The position numbers and the translations under genes are program-made. This document shows positions 1-8,009 of a stretch of DNA of 49,954 nucleotides, piece by piece. The stretch's first letter is position 1; the number at the start of each line of letters is the position of its first letter. The stretch spans positions 1 to 49,954 of the forward strand of contig CAXSFM010000026.1 of NCBI GenBank assembly GCA_964236735.1, written 5' to 3'. This DNA is from JAIVJG01 sp964236735 (lineage in GTDB: Bacteria > Acidobacteriota > Blastocatellia > Pyrinomonadales > Pyrinomonadaceae). The notes beneath the pieces are model-generated. The model worked only from the letters and a program-made list of their open reading frames with translations. It was not told the DNA's origin and did no database searches.

Positions 1-55
1 ATGAGCGAAATAAGCTTTGGCTTGTTGCTCAATTATTCGTACTCCGTGCCCACGG
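1..55. repeat. Left copy of 55-bp terminal repeat (circular join)
   Basis: These 55 bases are identical to 49900-49954. Exactly 55 bases is a common assembler k-mer length, so the repeat most likely marks a circular contig rather than a packaged terminal redundancy. A reading frame continues smoothly across the join, which supports circularity. Confidence 0.95.
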
Positions 56-186
56 GGAGCTACGTCGGCAAGATGTGGAAGGCTCAAGCAGAAGACGGCA
101 CATGGTATCTGCGTTGGTACGCCGAAGATACAGAAGACCCTTTGTATATCGCGACCCACACCAGAGAAATTCTCTTATGCAGATGA
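1..186 (+). CDS. 3' part of junction-spanning small phage protein
   Basis: This is the C-terminal part of a 100-residue protein that starts at 49783 (ATG) and crosses the circular join in the same frame. The joined protein contains GRYWDQPNRED, then FGLLLNYSYSVPTG, then GKMWKAQ and GTWYLRWY. I recognise this as the layout of a small conserved phage protein of unknown function. The ATG at position 1 is an internal methionine of the longer frame. The stop overlaps the next start (ATGA at 183-186), so the genes at both ends of the window belong to one operon. Confidence 0.85.
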   Translation: MSEISFGLLLNYSYSVPTGSYVGKMWKAQAEDGTWYLRWYAEDTEDPLYIATHTREILLCR

Positions 187-353
187 GCGATGAAGTTGAT
201 GAATACCCGGAGGGCGCAAGATTCGGATGGGATTTGCTGGAGATGACCACTGCCGAGATTGACGAAATGTGCGACCGGCTGAACGAAGGCGACGAAGAAG
301 GCGCGGAAGCGGTCATTGCCAGAGCCGAAGCACGTTTGTTCCATGAAGCGTAA
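183..353 (+). CDS. Small acidic hypothetical protein (56 aa)
   Basis: The ATG overlaps the preceding stop as ATGA, which indicates translational coupling. The product is strongly acidic, with runs such as EIDEMCDRLNEGDEEGAE and a helical C-terminus. It has no signal peptide or membrane segment, and I do not recognise a family. Its place at the end of the early operon and its charge would suit a small host-takeover or DNA-mimic-like protein, but that is inference only. Confidence 0.65.
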   Translation: MSDEVDEYPEGARFGWDLLEMTTAEIDEMCDRLNEGDEEGAEAVIARAEARLFHEA

Positions 354-364
354 GCCGTCCTAAC

Positions 365-535
365 ATGACCACGCAAAACACGGAAATAACGCGACCACTG
401 ATGTGCAACTTTTGCGCGTCTGGCGGGCGCGACCGCATGTATGCGGCGCGCGGCGTGAAATCCAGTGTTGATGCGGGTCTGGAAGGTTTTCAGGCTGTTC
501 CGGCTGATGCGCGGGGAGGTGCTTGGAGTTTATGA
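365..535 (+). CDS. Small hypothetical protein with CxxC (56 aa)
   Basis: This frame is open from ATG 365 to TGA 535 and has a CNFC pair near residue 14 to 17, but no second cysteine pair, so a complete zinc site is not visible. Its stop overlaps an ATG at 532 that opens a 17-codon frame ending at 585, just before the integrase GTG. That mini-frame could be a coupling leader. No obvious Shine-Dalgarno sequence is present, and coding status is moderate. Confidence 0.45.
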   Translation: MTTQNTEITRPLMCNFCASGGRDRMYAARGVKSSVDAGLEGFQAVPADARGGAWSL

Positions 536-588
536 AAATGCCTATTATCGAAACCTTCATTTCAACGCTCGCGGAGCACGGATAGGTT

Positions 589-1707
589 GTGAGAACACGC
601 ATTCACACAACTAACCGGGATCAGGGCGCGGCCGCGGCCGCGGCCGCCGAGCCGCCGCGAGTCTTGCGCGTCGTCCCGGCAGCGCCGGTCACGAGCATCC
701 CGCTTGGGGACTCCGGCGCCCATGTGCTGCCGGGCGGCCACATCAACCCGGCGGCCAGCTACCTCGCCGGGCTGCGCCCCTCGGGACGCCGCTCGATGCG
801 CTCGCGCTTGAATCTCGCTGCCCGGCTCCTGAGCGCTAATTCCACGGTCGGAACTTTCCCTTGGCAGGACTTGAAAGCGGAGCACGTCCGGTACGTCCTG
901 ACGCGCCTGACCCTCGAAGGCCGCTCTCCCTCGACGGTGAACCTGACGAGGATCGCGCTCAGGCAAACGGCGCACGCGGCGCGTCAACTGGGCTACCTCT
1001 CAATCGAGGACGAGCACGCGATCAGGGACGTGCGCGGCGCGCGCAACGAGAACCTTCCGCGCGGGCGCATGCTCTGCGCGGAAGAGAAGCTGGCCATCTT
1101 CGAGTCGTGCGCCGCCGAAGGGACGCACGCGAGTGCGCGCGACGCCTGCCTGTTTGCGCTGGCGCTCGGCGCGGGCTTGAGGCGCGAGGAGTGCGCCGAG
1201 TTGAGTGTCGAAGCCTTCGATCAGGCGAGCGGCACGGTGCGGCTGCGCGGCAAGGGAGGCACACAGGCCACGCTCCCGCTGCCCGCCGCGGCGGTGAGCG
1301 CCCTTCGTCACTGGCTGGCCGTGCGTGGTGGAGGCCGTCGCGTGGTGGGGCCACTGTTGGCGCCCGTGACCAAAGCTGATGTCGTGCGCGCCGGAAGAAA
1401 ACTCTCCGGGGAGGCTATCTACAAAATCGTTCGCCGGAGAGCGGAGCTCTCCGGCATCTCGTCATGCACGCCGCACGATCTGAGGCGCACGTTCATCTCG
1501 GAACTGCTTGATGTCACCGATGCGGAGACGGCGCGCTCGCTGGCGCGGCACTCGAGCTTTGCGACGACGGGGCGCTACGACCGTCGCCCGGAGCGCGCGC
1601 GCTTTCAGGCCATCAAAGGCATCTCGGTTCCGTACCGGCGGCCACGTCCCAAACGCTCGCCGCGCAAGCGAAAGGGTAAGAGGCGTAAAGGCTATCGCCG
1701 CGCGTGA
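589..1707 (+). CDS. int: Tyrosine recombinase / phage integrase
   Basis: It would catalyse site-specific integration between attP and the host attB by the tyrosine recombinase mechanism. The catalytic set is complete: R198 in GLRREE, H296 and R299 in PHDLRRTF, H321 in ARHSS and the nucleophile Y330 in GRYDRR. An N-terminal SAM-like core-binding region lies at about residues 55 to 150. The basic C-terminal tail (RRPRPKRSPRKRKGKRR) probably binds DNA. The start is GTG 589. The N-terminus carries a seven-alanine run encoded by a GCGGCC repeat at about 628-650. No excisionase sits next to it, although the small DNA-binding protein at 9305 could act as one. I could not identify attP. Confidence 0.93.
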   Translation: MRTRIHTTNRDQGAAAAAAAEPPRVLRVVPAAPVTSIPLGDSGAHVLPGGHINPAASYLAGLRPSGRRSMRSRLNLAARLLSANSTVGTFPWQDLKAEHVRYVLTRLTLEGRSPSTVNLTRIALRQTAHAARQLGYLSIEDEHAIRDVRGARNENLPRGRMLCAEEKLAIFESCAAEGTHASARDACLFALALGAGLRREECAELSVEAFDQASGTVRLRGKGGTQATLPLPAAAVSALRHWLAVRGGGRRVVGPLLAPVTKADVVRAGRKLSGEAIYKIVRRRAELSGISSCTPHDLRRTFISELLDVTDAETARSLARHSSFATTGRYDRRPERARFQAIKGISVPYRRPRPKRSPRKRKGKRRKGYRRA

Positions 1708-1812
1708 CCGCCGATGGCGGCTGCGGCGGGCGCGAACAATCTTTTGCCGCCGGCGGTGACATCCCGGACGGGCAAAGCTTTAAGGAGAGATGTCACGGAA
1801 AGGAGTCACTCA

Positions 1813-2223
1813 ATGAAGTGGCTTAACACAAAACTCGGATTCTATTTAAGGAGATTCATCACGATGGCAAACACGATTCAGGACATTCACGACAATCTAC
1901 TGGCGCTGATCAAACAGGCGACCGAGCACGCTGCCCAGGCGCGCCAACGCGACGAGGCGATCATCGCCAAATCCACCGCGCTCCAACAGGAGGTCGCGAA
2001 TCTCAAAGCGCAAATCGAGAGGCTCGGCGTCCAGGTTGATTTCACTGACCTCGATCAGGCCGCCGGGGATTTGGACATAGCGGTGACGCAGATCGGGGTC
2101 GAGCCGGAGGCAGCGCCCGCCGGTGGGGAACAGTCTCCGCAAGCATCTCAGACCGATTCCGGGGTAGCAGCAGGAGGCGCACCGCCTGCCGATGTGACTG
2201 CGGCGCAAACTGACGAAGGGTAG
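1813..2223 (+). CDS. Coiled-coil hypothetical protein
   Basis: The protein has a helical heptad-like region (QDIHDNLLALIKQATEHAAQ and the ANLKAQIERL stretch) followed by an acidic, Ala/Pro/Gly-rich tail that looks disordered. Two in-frame starts both have good ribosome sites: ATG 1813 preceded by AAAGGAG (136 aa), and ATG 1864 preceded by AAGGAG (119 aa). The longer form adds a basic amphipathic leader, MKWLNTKLGFYLRRF. Two isoforms are possible. The pattern (coiled coil plus disordered tail) resembles accessory structural or scaffold-like phage proteins, but no family is recognised. Confidence 0.7.
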   Translation: MKWLNTKLGFYLRRFITMANTIQDIHDNLLALIKQATEHAAQARQRDEAIIAKSTALQQEVANLKAQIERLGVQVDFTDLDQAAGDLDIAVTQIGVEPEAAPAGGEQSPQASQTDSGVAAGGAPPADVTAAQTDEG

Positions 2224-2469
2224 TCGCAAAACTGACCGGGCGGGGCGTGCGACGGACGACGACTTTGCCGGCGCGCCACACGCTCCGCCCACTCCACGAA
2301 GGTGCAGATGATGAACGAAGTAGAAGACCCTGATGACATTCTCGAACTGCCGGCTTTGGAGCCGCCGCACAAAGAGTCTGGCTTCAAACCACGCTCCTCA
2401 AGAGGATGCGCCAGGCTGGCCGCGCTCAATCCGTGCGACGGCGCGCGGCGCAGAAGAGGAATAAATCTC

Positions 2470-2781
2470 ATGGCTGAAAATGTTTGTGACCTTCACGGCT
2501 TCCACAACGAGAGCCAGTGCCCATGGTGTGTGTGTCCGAATCCGTTGACCCCCACGAGATACAACCCGCATGCGATTGGCGACGACAGCCGCGTCCGAGA
2601 AGTGCTCGAAGGCCGTGCCATCGTCAGCGTCTCCGGCGGCAGACACGGACTCTTTATCACGCTCGACGACGGCCACGTCTTCACTATCGATGTCGCCGAA
2701 ACCTACCCTCTCCTGCATCTTCAGTTCGATTACCGCGCCGCCGCATTGGAGGAGGTCGATCCACATCGAGGATGCGACTGA
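2470..2781 (+). CDS. Hypothetical protein with N-terminal Cys/His cluster
   Basis: Starting at ATG 2470, preceded by AGAGGA, the product is 103 residues. Its N-terminus, CDLHGFHNESQCPWCVCP, has four cysteines and two histidines in a possible zinc knuckle. A beta-rich region follows (GRAIVSVSGGRHGLFITLDD). The same frame is open upstream to ATG 2308 and would add an acidic segment (EDPDDILELPALE) and a basic one. Both starts remain possible. No family is recognised. Confidence 0.65.
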   Translation: MAENVCDLHGFHNESQCPWCVCPNPLTPTRYNPHAIGDDSRVREVLEGRAIVSVSGGRHGLFITLDDGHVFTIDVAETYPLLHLQFDYRAAALEEVDPHRGCD

Positions 2782-3223
2782 CAATTGATTGAAAGCATTA
2801 TGGTGCTCACCAAATTGTGCCATTGACTAAATTCTGTGGTAAGTGCAGAGCCGCCATCGCTTTAGAAGTTTTGCACCAAAATAAATTGACGCGACAACTG
2901 GTGATGACAGAAACAAATTGGTCTGCACCAAAATGCTTGACGAGATTGTCCGAGCGTCGTAACTGTGAGAAAGATTCATATTTACTCTCTATTTTGCGAA
3001 GGAAACCAGGTGAGGCAGATTAAGAACAGAATGCACCATAATCCCTTGGCCCGACATTTTCGGGACTCCCGAAAATCACGCGCATGAAAAAATGAAGTCA
3101 ACTCTATCGGCTAGTACAACTTAGAAGTTTGGCACACAAAGGTAGAGTTAGTGTGTGAGTGGGTTGAAGTGAATTGAGCGTGGCGTGGCAGGGATGTTCC
3201 TTGCTATCTGATGAGGAGGTTGG
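2782..3223 (+). promoter_or_regulatory. Noncoding control region with TGCACC repeats
   Basis: About 440 bp without a convincing gene lies upstream of the HerA-like ATPase. TGCACC begins at 2872, 2924 and 3032. The first two copies extend to TGCACCAAAAT and are followed within 2 to 4 bases by TTGACG. A weaker CACCAAA...TTGAC version lies at about 2807-2827. TTAGAAGTTT recurs at 2862 and 3121, each followed by a GCAC. A promoter with -35 TTGACG (2937-2942), a 17-bp spacer and a weak -10 TAACTG (2960-2965) is possible. The repeats could be operators or iterons. Confidence 0.5.
3056..3076. promoter_or_regulatory. Perfect 10-bp inverted repeat (operator-like)
   Basis: ATTTTCGGGA is followed after one base by its exact reverse complement, TCCCGAAAAT. 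A 21-bp dyad with a one-base centre suits a dimeric repressor site better than a terminator, because no T-run follows. It lies upstream of the ATPase gene. Confidence 0.5.
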
Positions 3224-5116
3224 ATGAAGCGACTGGAGATTTCCACGGCGCTCTCGTTGCCGGTGGAGGCCGTGACGCAGACCATTGTGGTCTATGGCTC
3301 GAAGGGAATGGGGAAGACGAACTTCGGCTCGGTCTTCGCCGAGGAACTCTTTCGTGCCGGGCAGCGCTTCTCCGTGATCGACCCGATGGGCGTCTGGTGG
3401 GGTTTGCAGCACGGGAGGGAAAAGAGCCAGCCTGGGATCGAGGTACTCCTGCTCGGCGGAGTCCACGGCGATTTGCCGATTGAGCCGACGGCGGGAGAAG
3501 TCGTCGCCGATCTGGTCGCCGACGAGAGGATTTCAGTCGTCATCGACATCTCGCGGCGCGCCGACGGGAAAGCCTGGACGAAGGGCGAGAAGGTGCGCTT
3601 TACGACGGCCTACATGATGCGGCTCTACGAGCGTCAGGTCGAGCACCGTCGCCCCCTGATGCAGATCATTGACGAGGCGGCGCGCTATGCGCCGCAGGGG
3701 TTGCGCTCGGGCGACGTGGAAGAGGCGAAAGCCCTGGGCGCGATTGCGATGGTCTGCGAGGAGGGCAGAAACCTCGGCATCGGCATGACACTGCTCACGC
3801 AGCGCAGCGCGCGACTCAACAAGGATGTCGCCGAATTGGCCGACGTCCTCGTCGCCTTTCGCACCGTCGGGCCGAACTCCGTCGGCGCGATCACGGACTG
3901 GCTTGGAGACCACGTCGCGCGCGAGCGGCACAAATCAATCGTCGAGCAGCTTCGCCAGTTGCCCGTCGGCACGGCGCTCGTTATCTCACCGGGCTGGCTC
4001 GGATTCGAGGGGGTCGTCCCCATGCGCGCCCGGCAGACGTTCGACTCTTCGGCCACGCCGAAAACCGGCGGCGCGCTCGAAGCGCCGGGACGCGCGACCA
4101 AGCCAGACCTCGACAAATATCGCGAGCGCATGGCCGCTACCATCGAGCGAGCCAAGAGCGCCGACCCGCGCGAGCAGAAACGTCAGATCATTGATTTGCA
4201 AAAGCAGGTGGCCGCGCTTCAGCAGCAGCTCGCAAAGAAGGATTCCGTCACCGCGGCCAAGGCCGAGACGAAGACGGTCGAAGTGCAGGTCATCAAACCC
4301 GCCGAGATGAAGCGAGTCGAAGGCGCACTCGCAAAGCTTTCAAATCTCGCCGAACGATTAGAGAGAGAACGGGACAAGCTCACTGATTTGTCAAAGCAGT
4401 ATGAAACCGCGCGGAGCGAAGTCCATGATGAATGTGATGAGTTAAAAGCCTTGCTCGAGCGCGCGACGCGTCCGCAGCCACCCGCGTCTTTGCCTTCACC
4501 TGTGGTGGCGCGAACCGGAGTGCGCGCCACCAACACAACTTCACCTCCGGCGCGCAGGATCATCGCGCCTCTGCCGTCGCAGTCTGTGGTTTCATCTATC
4601 GCCGGTGATCTCGTCATCACCTCAACGCAGCAGCGCATCCTGAACGCGCTGGCATGGTATGAGTTCCTCGGAAACTTCGAGCCATCGAATTTGCAGATCG
4701 GAGCCGTCGCGTTAATTGATGCGACGGGCGGGCACTTCTCTAACGTCGTCGGGCCGCTCTCATCCGCCGGGTTGATTAAACGAGGCGATGGACGGATGCA
4801 TCTGACCGATGCGGGAAGGGCACAGGCCTCCGTTCCAGAGCAGGTGGCCACGCTCGACGATTATCACGACGTGTTGCGGGCGCGCGTCCGCAAAGTTAAA
4901 TCCGCCTCGCAGCGCACAGTGGACATCCTCGATAGAATCATCGCACGCGGGGGCTTAGAGGTCACCACTGAAGAGATCGGGCAGGAGGTCGGGATTGACC
5001 ACACGGGCGGGCATTTCAGCAACACTATCGGGCCGCTCGGCACGCTGGGGCTGATCGAGCGCGACCGGGGACTCGTGCGACCGACGGAGATCTTGTTTCC
5101 AGAAGGATTGGATTGA
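3224..5116 (+). CDS. HerA/FtsK-type ATPase with C-terminal winged helices
   Basis: This is a 630-residue P-loop ATPase of the HerA/DUF87 type. Walker A is GSKGMGKT (25-32) and Walker B is MQIIDEA (146-152). A coiled coil spans roughly residues 300 to 425. The C-terminus holds two related winged-helix units, each marked by TGGHFSN followed by GPL and GLI, at about residues 500 and 593. The start, ATG 3224, has GGAGG nine bases upstream. HerA-family enzymes translocate on or remodel DNA. In a phage it could act in replication, recombination or segregation. The tandem winged helices suggest sequence-specific loading. Confidence 0.8.
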   Translation: MKRLEISTALSLPVEAVTQTIVVYGSKGMGKTNFGSVFAEELFRAGQRFSVIDPMGVWWGLQHGREKSQPGIEVLLLGGVHGDLPIEPTAGEVVADLVADERISVVIDISRRADGKAWTKGEKVRFTTAYMMRLYERQVEHRRPLMQIIDEAARYAPQGLRSGDVEEAKALGAIAMVCEEGRNLGIGMTLLTQRSARLNKDVAELADVLVAFRTVGPNSVGAITDWLGDHVARERHKSIVEQLRQLPVGTALVISPGWLGFEGVVPMRARQTFDSSATPKTGGALEAPGRATKPDLDKYRERMAATIERAKSADPREQKRQIIDLQKQVAALQQQLAKKDSVTAAKAETKTVEVQVIKPAEMKRVEGALAKLSNLAERLERERDKLTDLSKQYETARSEVHDECDELKALLERATRPQPPASLPSPVVARTGVRATNTTSPPARRIIAPLPSQSVVSSIAGDLVITSTQQRILNALAWYEFLGNFEPSNLQIGAVALIDATGGHFSNVVGPLSSAGLIKRGDGRMHLTDAGRAQASVPEQVATLDDYHDVLRARVRKVKSASQRTVDILDRIIARGGLEVTTEEIGQEVGIDHTGGHFSNTIGPLGTLGLIERDRGLVRPTEILFPEGLD

Positions 5117-5378
5117 GACGGAAGGTGAAGGAAGCGAAGGCTTAGTCGGTTTGCATCCACCCGCCGCAGCGCGGCATATAAATATCCCCAGCGAATCGCA
5201 GGCCGGTTTGCATCCATCCAGCACAAAGCGGCGGATTGCTGGACTCGCCCGTGAAGGGAAATTCCATCTCGCCGAATTCTCTCAGAGGAAAACCCATCTC
5301 TCCCAAAGTTTTTGCAGTTGTTTCCATATCACCCATAATGGACGGCATCATATCGATTTTGCGTGAGGAGTCAAGCAG
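5117..5378. other. Intergenic region with short direct repeats
   Basis: CGGTTTGCATCCA occurs at about 5147 and again at about 5208, followed each time by a Cys/Gly-codon-rich stretch on the minus strand. Further on, CCATCT recurs with related spacing. A 96-codon minus frame covers the stretch (5142-5432), but it lacks a clear ribosome site and overlaps the next gene, so I do not call it. An AT-rich box (CATATAAATATC, about 5176) could be a promoter. Confidence 0.35.
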
Positions 5379-5687
5379 ATGATCAAGCAGATTCTGTTGA
5401 TGGTCTATAACGTGGCGGTCTTTGACGAGCATGACCGGCAGATGCCGCAGTTGCAGGGCGCATACTCGGATGTCGTGGAGAGCCTGCGACGCGAAGACTT
5501 GAGCGAGGCCGAGATCTACGTCCCGGAAAGCCTCAGTATGACGGGGCGCGCGACGCCGGAGGAATTCCTGAGCTATGAAGTCAGCGTCGACGGGCGTGTG
5601 CTGCGGCGGCCGTCGCAGTTTCTGGAACCACGTGGACGGACGGCAGAGGACGATTCCAGAAACTCCGGCGAGGGAGCGGGATCATAA
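5379..5687 (+). CDS. Hypothetical protein (102 aa)
   Basis: ATG 5379 is preceded by GAGGAG, so the start is well supported. The product begins with a short hydrophobic stretch (MIKQILLMVYNVAVF), then acidic and helical sequence, and ends in a polar tail. There is no membrane anchor and no recognised family. It is the last plus-strand gene before the minus-strand accessory island. Confidence 0.7.
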   Translation: MIKQILLMVYNVAVFDEHDRQMPQLQGAYSDVVESLRREDLSEAEIYVPESLSMTGRATPEEFLSYEVSVDGRVLRRPSQFLEPRGRTAEDDSRNSGEGAGS

Positions 5688-5690
5688 GTA

Positions 5691-5711
5691 ATTATAACTT
5701 TTGCTTATAAT
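5691..5711. terminator. AT-rich inverted repeat between convergent genes
   Basis: ATTATAA, a 7-base spacer and the perfect complement TTATAAT lie just after the stop of the 5379 gene and before the converging minus-strand gene. The stem is weak and has no clear T-run on either side. It may be a weak bidirectional terminator or a protein site. Confidence 0.3.
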
Positions 5712-5796
5712 TCGGTTCCGATACATTACGTCCGATAATGGCGATTATGTCCGTCATCACACATGCTTAGCTTCAAATAGCACCTAACTCTATCAA

Positions 5797-6654
5797 CTAC
5801 TTATTTAGTGGGGCGGGGGTTGCACCCACTAATTTTACAGATGGATTAATAATCTTTGCGTGCCTCGCGAGATCTACAAGTGCATTGGTGGCTATCAGAG
5901 TATCAAAATAAAGAAAAAAGTGTCCAGCACCCGTCTCAATCATATTCTTAAATCCTGCTGTAGTTAGGCAATGTGATCGCAACGTATCCATCGCTGAAGC
6001 CCTCGTCCCAGTACCTATGCTAAGGTCATACGCATACCAAGGTCGGTAAGGCTCAGAACTTGCCTTATTTAAGAGGCCTTCGATTCCATCTAAACGGTCC
6101 AAGATATACTTTTGTACATCTGTATGCGGTAGCGATTCACGCATGATTTTAATCTCTGCCACTCTGTAAATTGGGTTGTCGGGTTCCGGATCACTGAGCG
6201 CCGATTCGACCGCTTCTTTGAGCATTGGGCCAAGTTCTATTACTCCTTCCATGTCGTTGACGAAACTGATAGTTCTTTCATCCTGAATATCGAAGGGCAT
6301 TTGCGTACCTGCCTCTGCCAGCGAGACTATAGGTTTCCTGACAGCGTGCCTAACCGCTAGTTCGTACATCACATTTGGATTCAGCCCGGTGAGATTCACA
6401 ATGACCAGTTCATCATAAAGAAGGTGCTCAATCATCTGGCGTGAAATCGAGCCGGGGGCGGCAATCTCATGTGACACAAACACATCAAAGCCAAGGGTAT
6501 CTAATATAGGTTTGATTACTGTATTGATGAGTCCACTAGTTGATCGCCTGATAGTTGTTTCTGGATCACCAATTGGGGTAACAACGAAACATTTCCTTCT
6601 GGCCTGTGACTTACTTGTATCATTCTGGCCGACGATCTTCGGTCCGCTGCTCAT
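5797..6654 (-). CDS. Nucleoside deoxyribosyltransferase/TIR-like putative effector
   Basis: The product has 285 residues. ATG 6654 is preceded by AGGAGG at good spacing, so the longer upstream frame is not used. The N-terminal domain (about 20-150) reads CFVVTPIG, then an ISRQMIEHL helix, then LVIVNLTGLNPNVMYELAVRHA (residues 83-104). The NPNV-Y-EL motif with E98 is typical of the nucleoside 2-deoxyribosyltransferase-like / TIR-like superfamily, whose members act on nucleotides or NAD and often serve in defence. The C-terminal half is unrecognised. It follows a cyclase-like gene on the same strand, and a paralog lies at 33645. The gene is AT-richer than the backbone, a sign of transfer. Confidence 0.75.
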   Translation of the reverse strand: MSSGPKIVGQNDTSKSQARRKCFVVTPIGDPETTIRRSTSGLINTVIKPILDTLGFDVFVSHEIAAPGSISRQMIEHLLYDELVIVNLTGLNPNVMYELAVRHAVRKPIVSLAEAGTQMPFDIQDERTISFVNDMEGVIELGPMLKEAVESALSDPEPDNPIYRVAEIKIMRESLPHTDVQKYILDRLDGIEGLLNKASSEPYRPWYAYDLSIGTGTRASAMDTLRSHCLTTAGFKNMIETGAGHFFLYFDTLIATNALVDLARHAKIINPSVKLVGATPAPLNK

Positions 6655-6880
6655 AGTTGTATGCCTCCTGACACATTTCAAATCCAATATGCATCATCAT
6701 CTTTTACATAAAATTCATAGCAAATAATAGTGACAAAAATTCTTATGCTTCGGATAACTTCTATTTTGTCGAGGTTACTGGGCACTTCATATCTTCTAGT
6801 TTGACTATGTCGTTTCGTCAACGTGAAACGTTTGAGGTTATCGAGCGGGAGTGAGAATTAACATCCGAGAGTTTCAACTC
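6655..6880 (-). promoter_or_regulatory. Intergenic region with dyads before effector gene
   Basis: This 226-bp gap separates the cyclase-like gene from the effector candidate. It holds the perfect dyad CGTTTC-8-GAAACG (6811-6830), and a GAGAGTT-2-AACTCTC hairpin (6867-6882) overlaps the upstream gene's stop. On the minus strand TTGTCA is followed after 16 to 18 bases by AT-rich -10 candidates (near 6705-6710), so the effector may have its own regulated promoter. Confidence 0.45.
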
Positions 6881-7627
6881 TCACCTGATTAAAGGAGCGG
6901 CATTCAGGCGCGCTGTTTCAAGCTGCTTCTCGAACCATACCCACTTCGCCATTTCATTCCAACGCTCTTCGTGTTCGAATCTCGCAATATTTTCTCTTGA
7001 AATCTGATACGCGCGTTCTAGCCAGACGGCTCTTGACTCTTCTATTTCTCCGCTCCTAAGGATCATCTCCGTAAAGTAGTTAAGGTGCGTAATTCCGTCA
7101 TGGTCAGTTAAGAGGACACGAATGCGAGGCTCGAATTTTACCCGGGTATACAGCTTACGAGAGACGGCGATCCGCGGGTAAACCGCGTGGCGAGATTCAA
7201 GTTCATAGGCTTCGATCATGGCCGGCCCTAGGACGACTCCAGCCTGATGATGTAGAAGTCCGACCGTCGCGCCGCCGCGGATGAGAAAGCCAACTTTCAA
7301 CGCCGCCGCTGCCAGGCGTGGAATTAGCATTTGAGACATGTACAACCCGGCACCGAGGGCATCTTCCGTATCGGCCTGCTGTAGATCTTTAACCGGATAG
7401 CTGATGACAATATGATCCGAGAAGGTACTGACGGCGGGATTTATGTCTATCCCGGTTATATCAAGGGCCGCATCCTTGTCTACCCACTCACTACAATTAG
7501 CATCACCTCGATGTAATGCAAGATAGTTCAGCAGCTCGACCAACGCATCCGTTTTCGCTCTGTCGGAAGCCCCTATTGCGTCTTTCGTACCGAGAATGTC
7601 AAGGTAGATGATGAGATGTTCGTTCAT
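6881..7627 (-). CDS. Class III nucleotide-cyclase-like protein
   Basis: A 248-residue protein that reads like a stand-alone cyclase-homology domain. YLDILG (8-13) and FSDHIVIS (69-76) place aspartates D10 and D71 where class III cyclases bind metal. They are followed by RGGATVG (117-123), GPAMIEAYELE (134-144) and YPRI (150-153), conserved blocks of this family. No transmembrane segment or sensor domain is visible. Pycsar systems pair such soluble cyclases (making cCMP or cUMP) with a downstream TIR or membrane effector. Here the next gene is an NDT/TIR-like protein. Substrate and activity are unproven. Confidence 0.7.
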   Translation of the reverse strand: MNEHLIIYLDILGTKDAIGASDRAKTDALVELLNYLALHRGDANCSEWVDKDAALDITGIDINPAVSTFSDHIVISYPVKDLQQADTEDALGAGLYMSQMLIPRLAAAALKVGFLIRGGATVGLLHHQAGVVLGPAMIEAYELESRHAVYPRIAVSRKLYTRVKFEPRIRVLLTDHDGITHLNYFTEMILRSGEIEESRAVWLERAYQISRENIARFEHEERWNEMAKWVWFEKQLETARLNAAPLIR

Positions 7628-7768
7628 TCAGATCCTTTCAAGAAAGCGGATTATTTCTGAATAGACAGGATGTAACTTTTTAGGCTCATCTTCGATTCGC
7701 GTAAACTCTTGATCTGCTATGACATTCACTAAACCTGTTGCGCGATAAGGCACTCTGAGCCGAGACAT
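7628..7768 (-). CDS. Small protein coupled to cyclase-like gene (46 aa)
   Basis: The frame runs from ATG 7768 to a TGA that directly abuts the ATG of the cyclase-like gene (TGAATG), a strong sign of translational coupling. The product begins MSRLRVPYRATGLVNVIAD and ends with a helical RFLERI. No family is recognised and no strong Shine-Dalgarno sequence is seen. A small regulator or inhibitor of the cyclase is one possibility. Confidence 0.5.
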   Translation of the reverse strand: MSRLRVPYRATGLVNVIADQEFTRIEDEPKKLHPVYSEIIRFLERI

Positions 7769-7791
7769 GGCGTGACCTTTGATAGCTCGGC

Positions 7792-7983
7792 TTAGATTGC
7801 CAATCCTGTTCTTTGAAAGATTCTGTCGAAGGCTCGCTCATCAGACTTCAAAACTTGCCGGCGTAACGTGATCGGCAAATCATCCCATGCGACGTTGCTC
7901 TTGATAGTCCAGACATTCTCGTGAACATCAACTGAGAAACCGCCTTCGATCTGCACATACTTATCTCCATTTTCCCAGCGCAT
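7792..7983 (-). CDS. Hypothetical protein (63 aa)
   Basis: ATG 7983 is preceded by GGAGGG at good spacing. The product begins MRWENGDKYVQIEGGF and ends QRTGLAI, with mixed beta and helix character, no signal and no cysteines. It lies between the DUF2442 gene and the cyclase-linked genes, all on the minus strand with small gaps. No family is recognised. Confidence 0.65.
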   Translation of the reverse strand: MRWENGDKYVQIEGGFSVDVHENVWTIKSNVAWDDLPITLRRQVLKSDERAFDRIFQRTGLAI

Positions 7984-8009
7984 TTGTTTCCCTCCTTCAT
8001 CGCGCCCGG

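Noticed and set aside
1..55. Terminal repeat as packaged direct terminal repeat of a linear virion
   Set aside because: Length equals a common assembly k-mer and a gene reads through it, so an assembly overlap of a circular sequence is simpler.
628..652. GCGGCC repeat as a regulatory element
   Set aside because: It lies in frame and simply encodes the alanine run of the integrase N-terminus.
5142..5432. 96-codon minus-strand ORF with repeated GEMxFP and GWMQT words
   Set aside because: No ribosome site and overlap with a well-supported gene; the repetition mirrors short DNA repeats.
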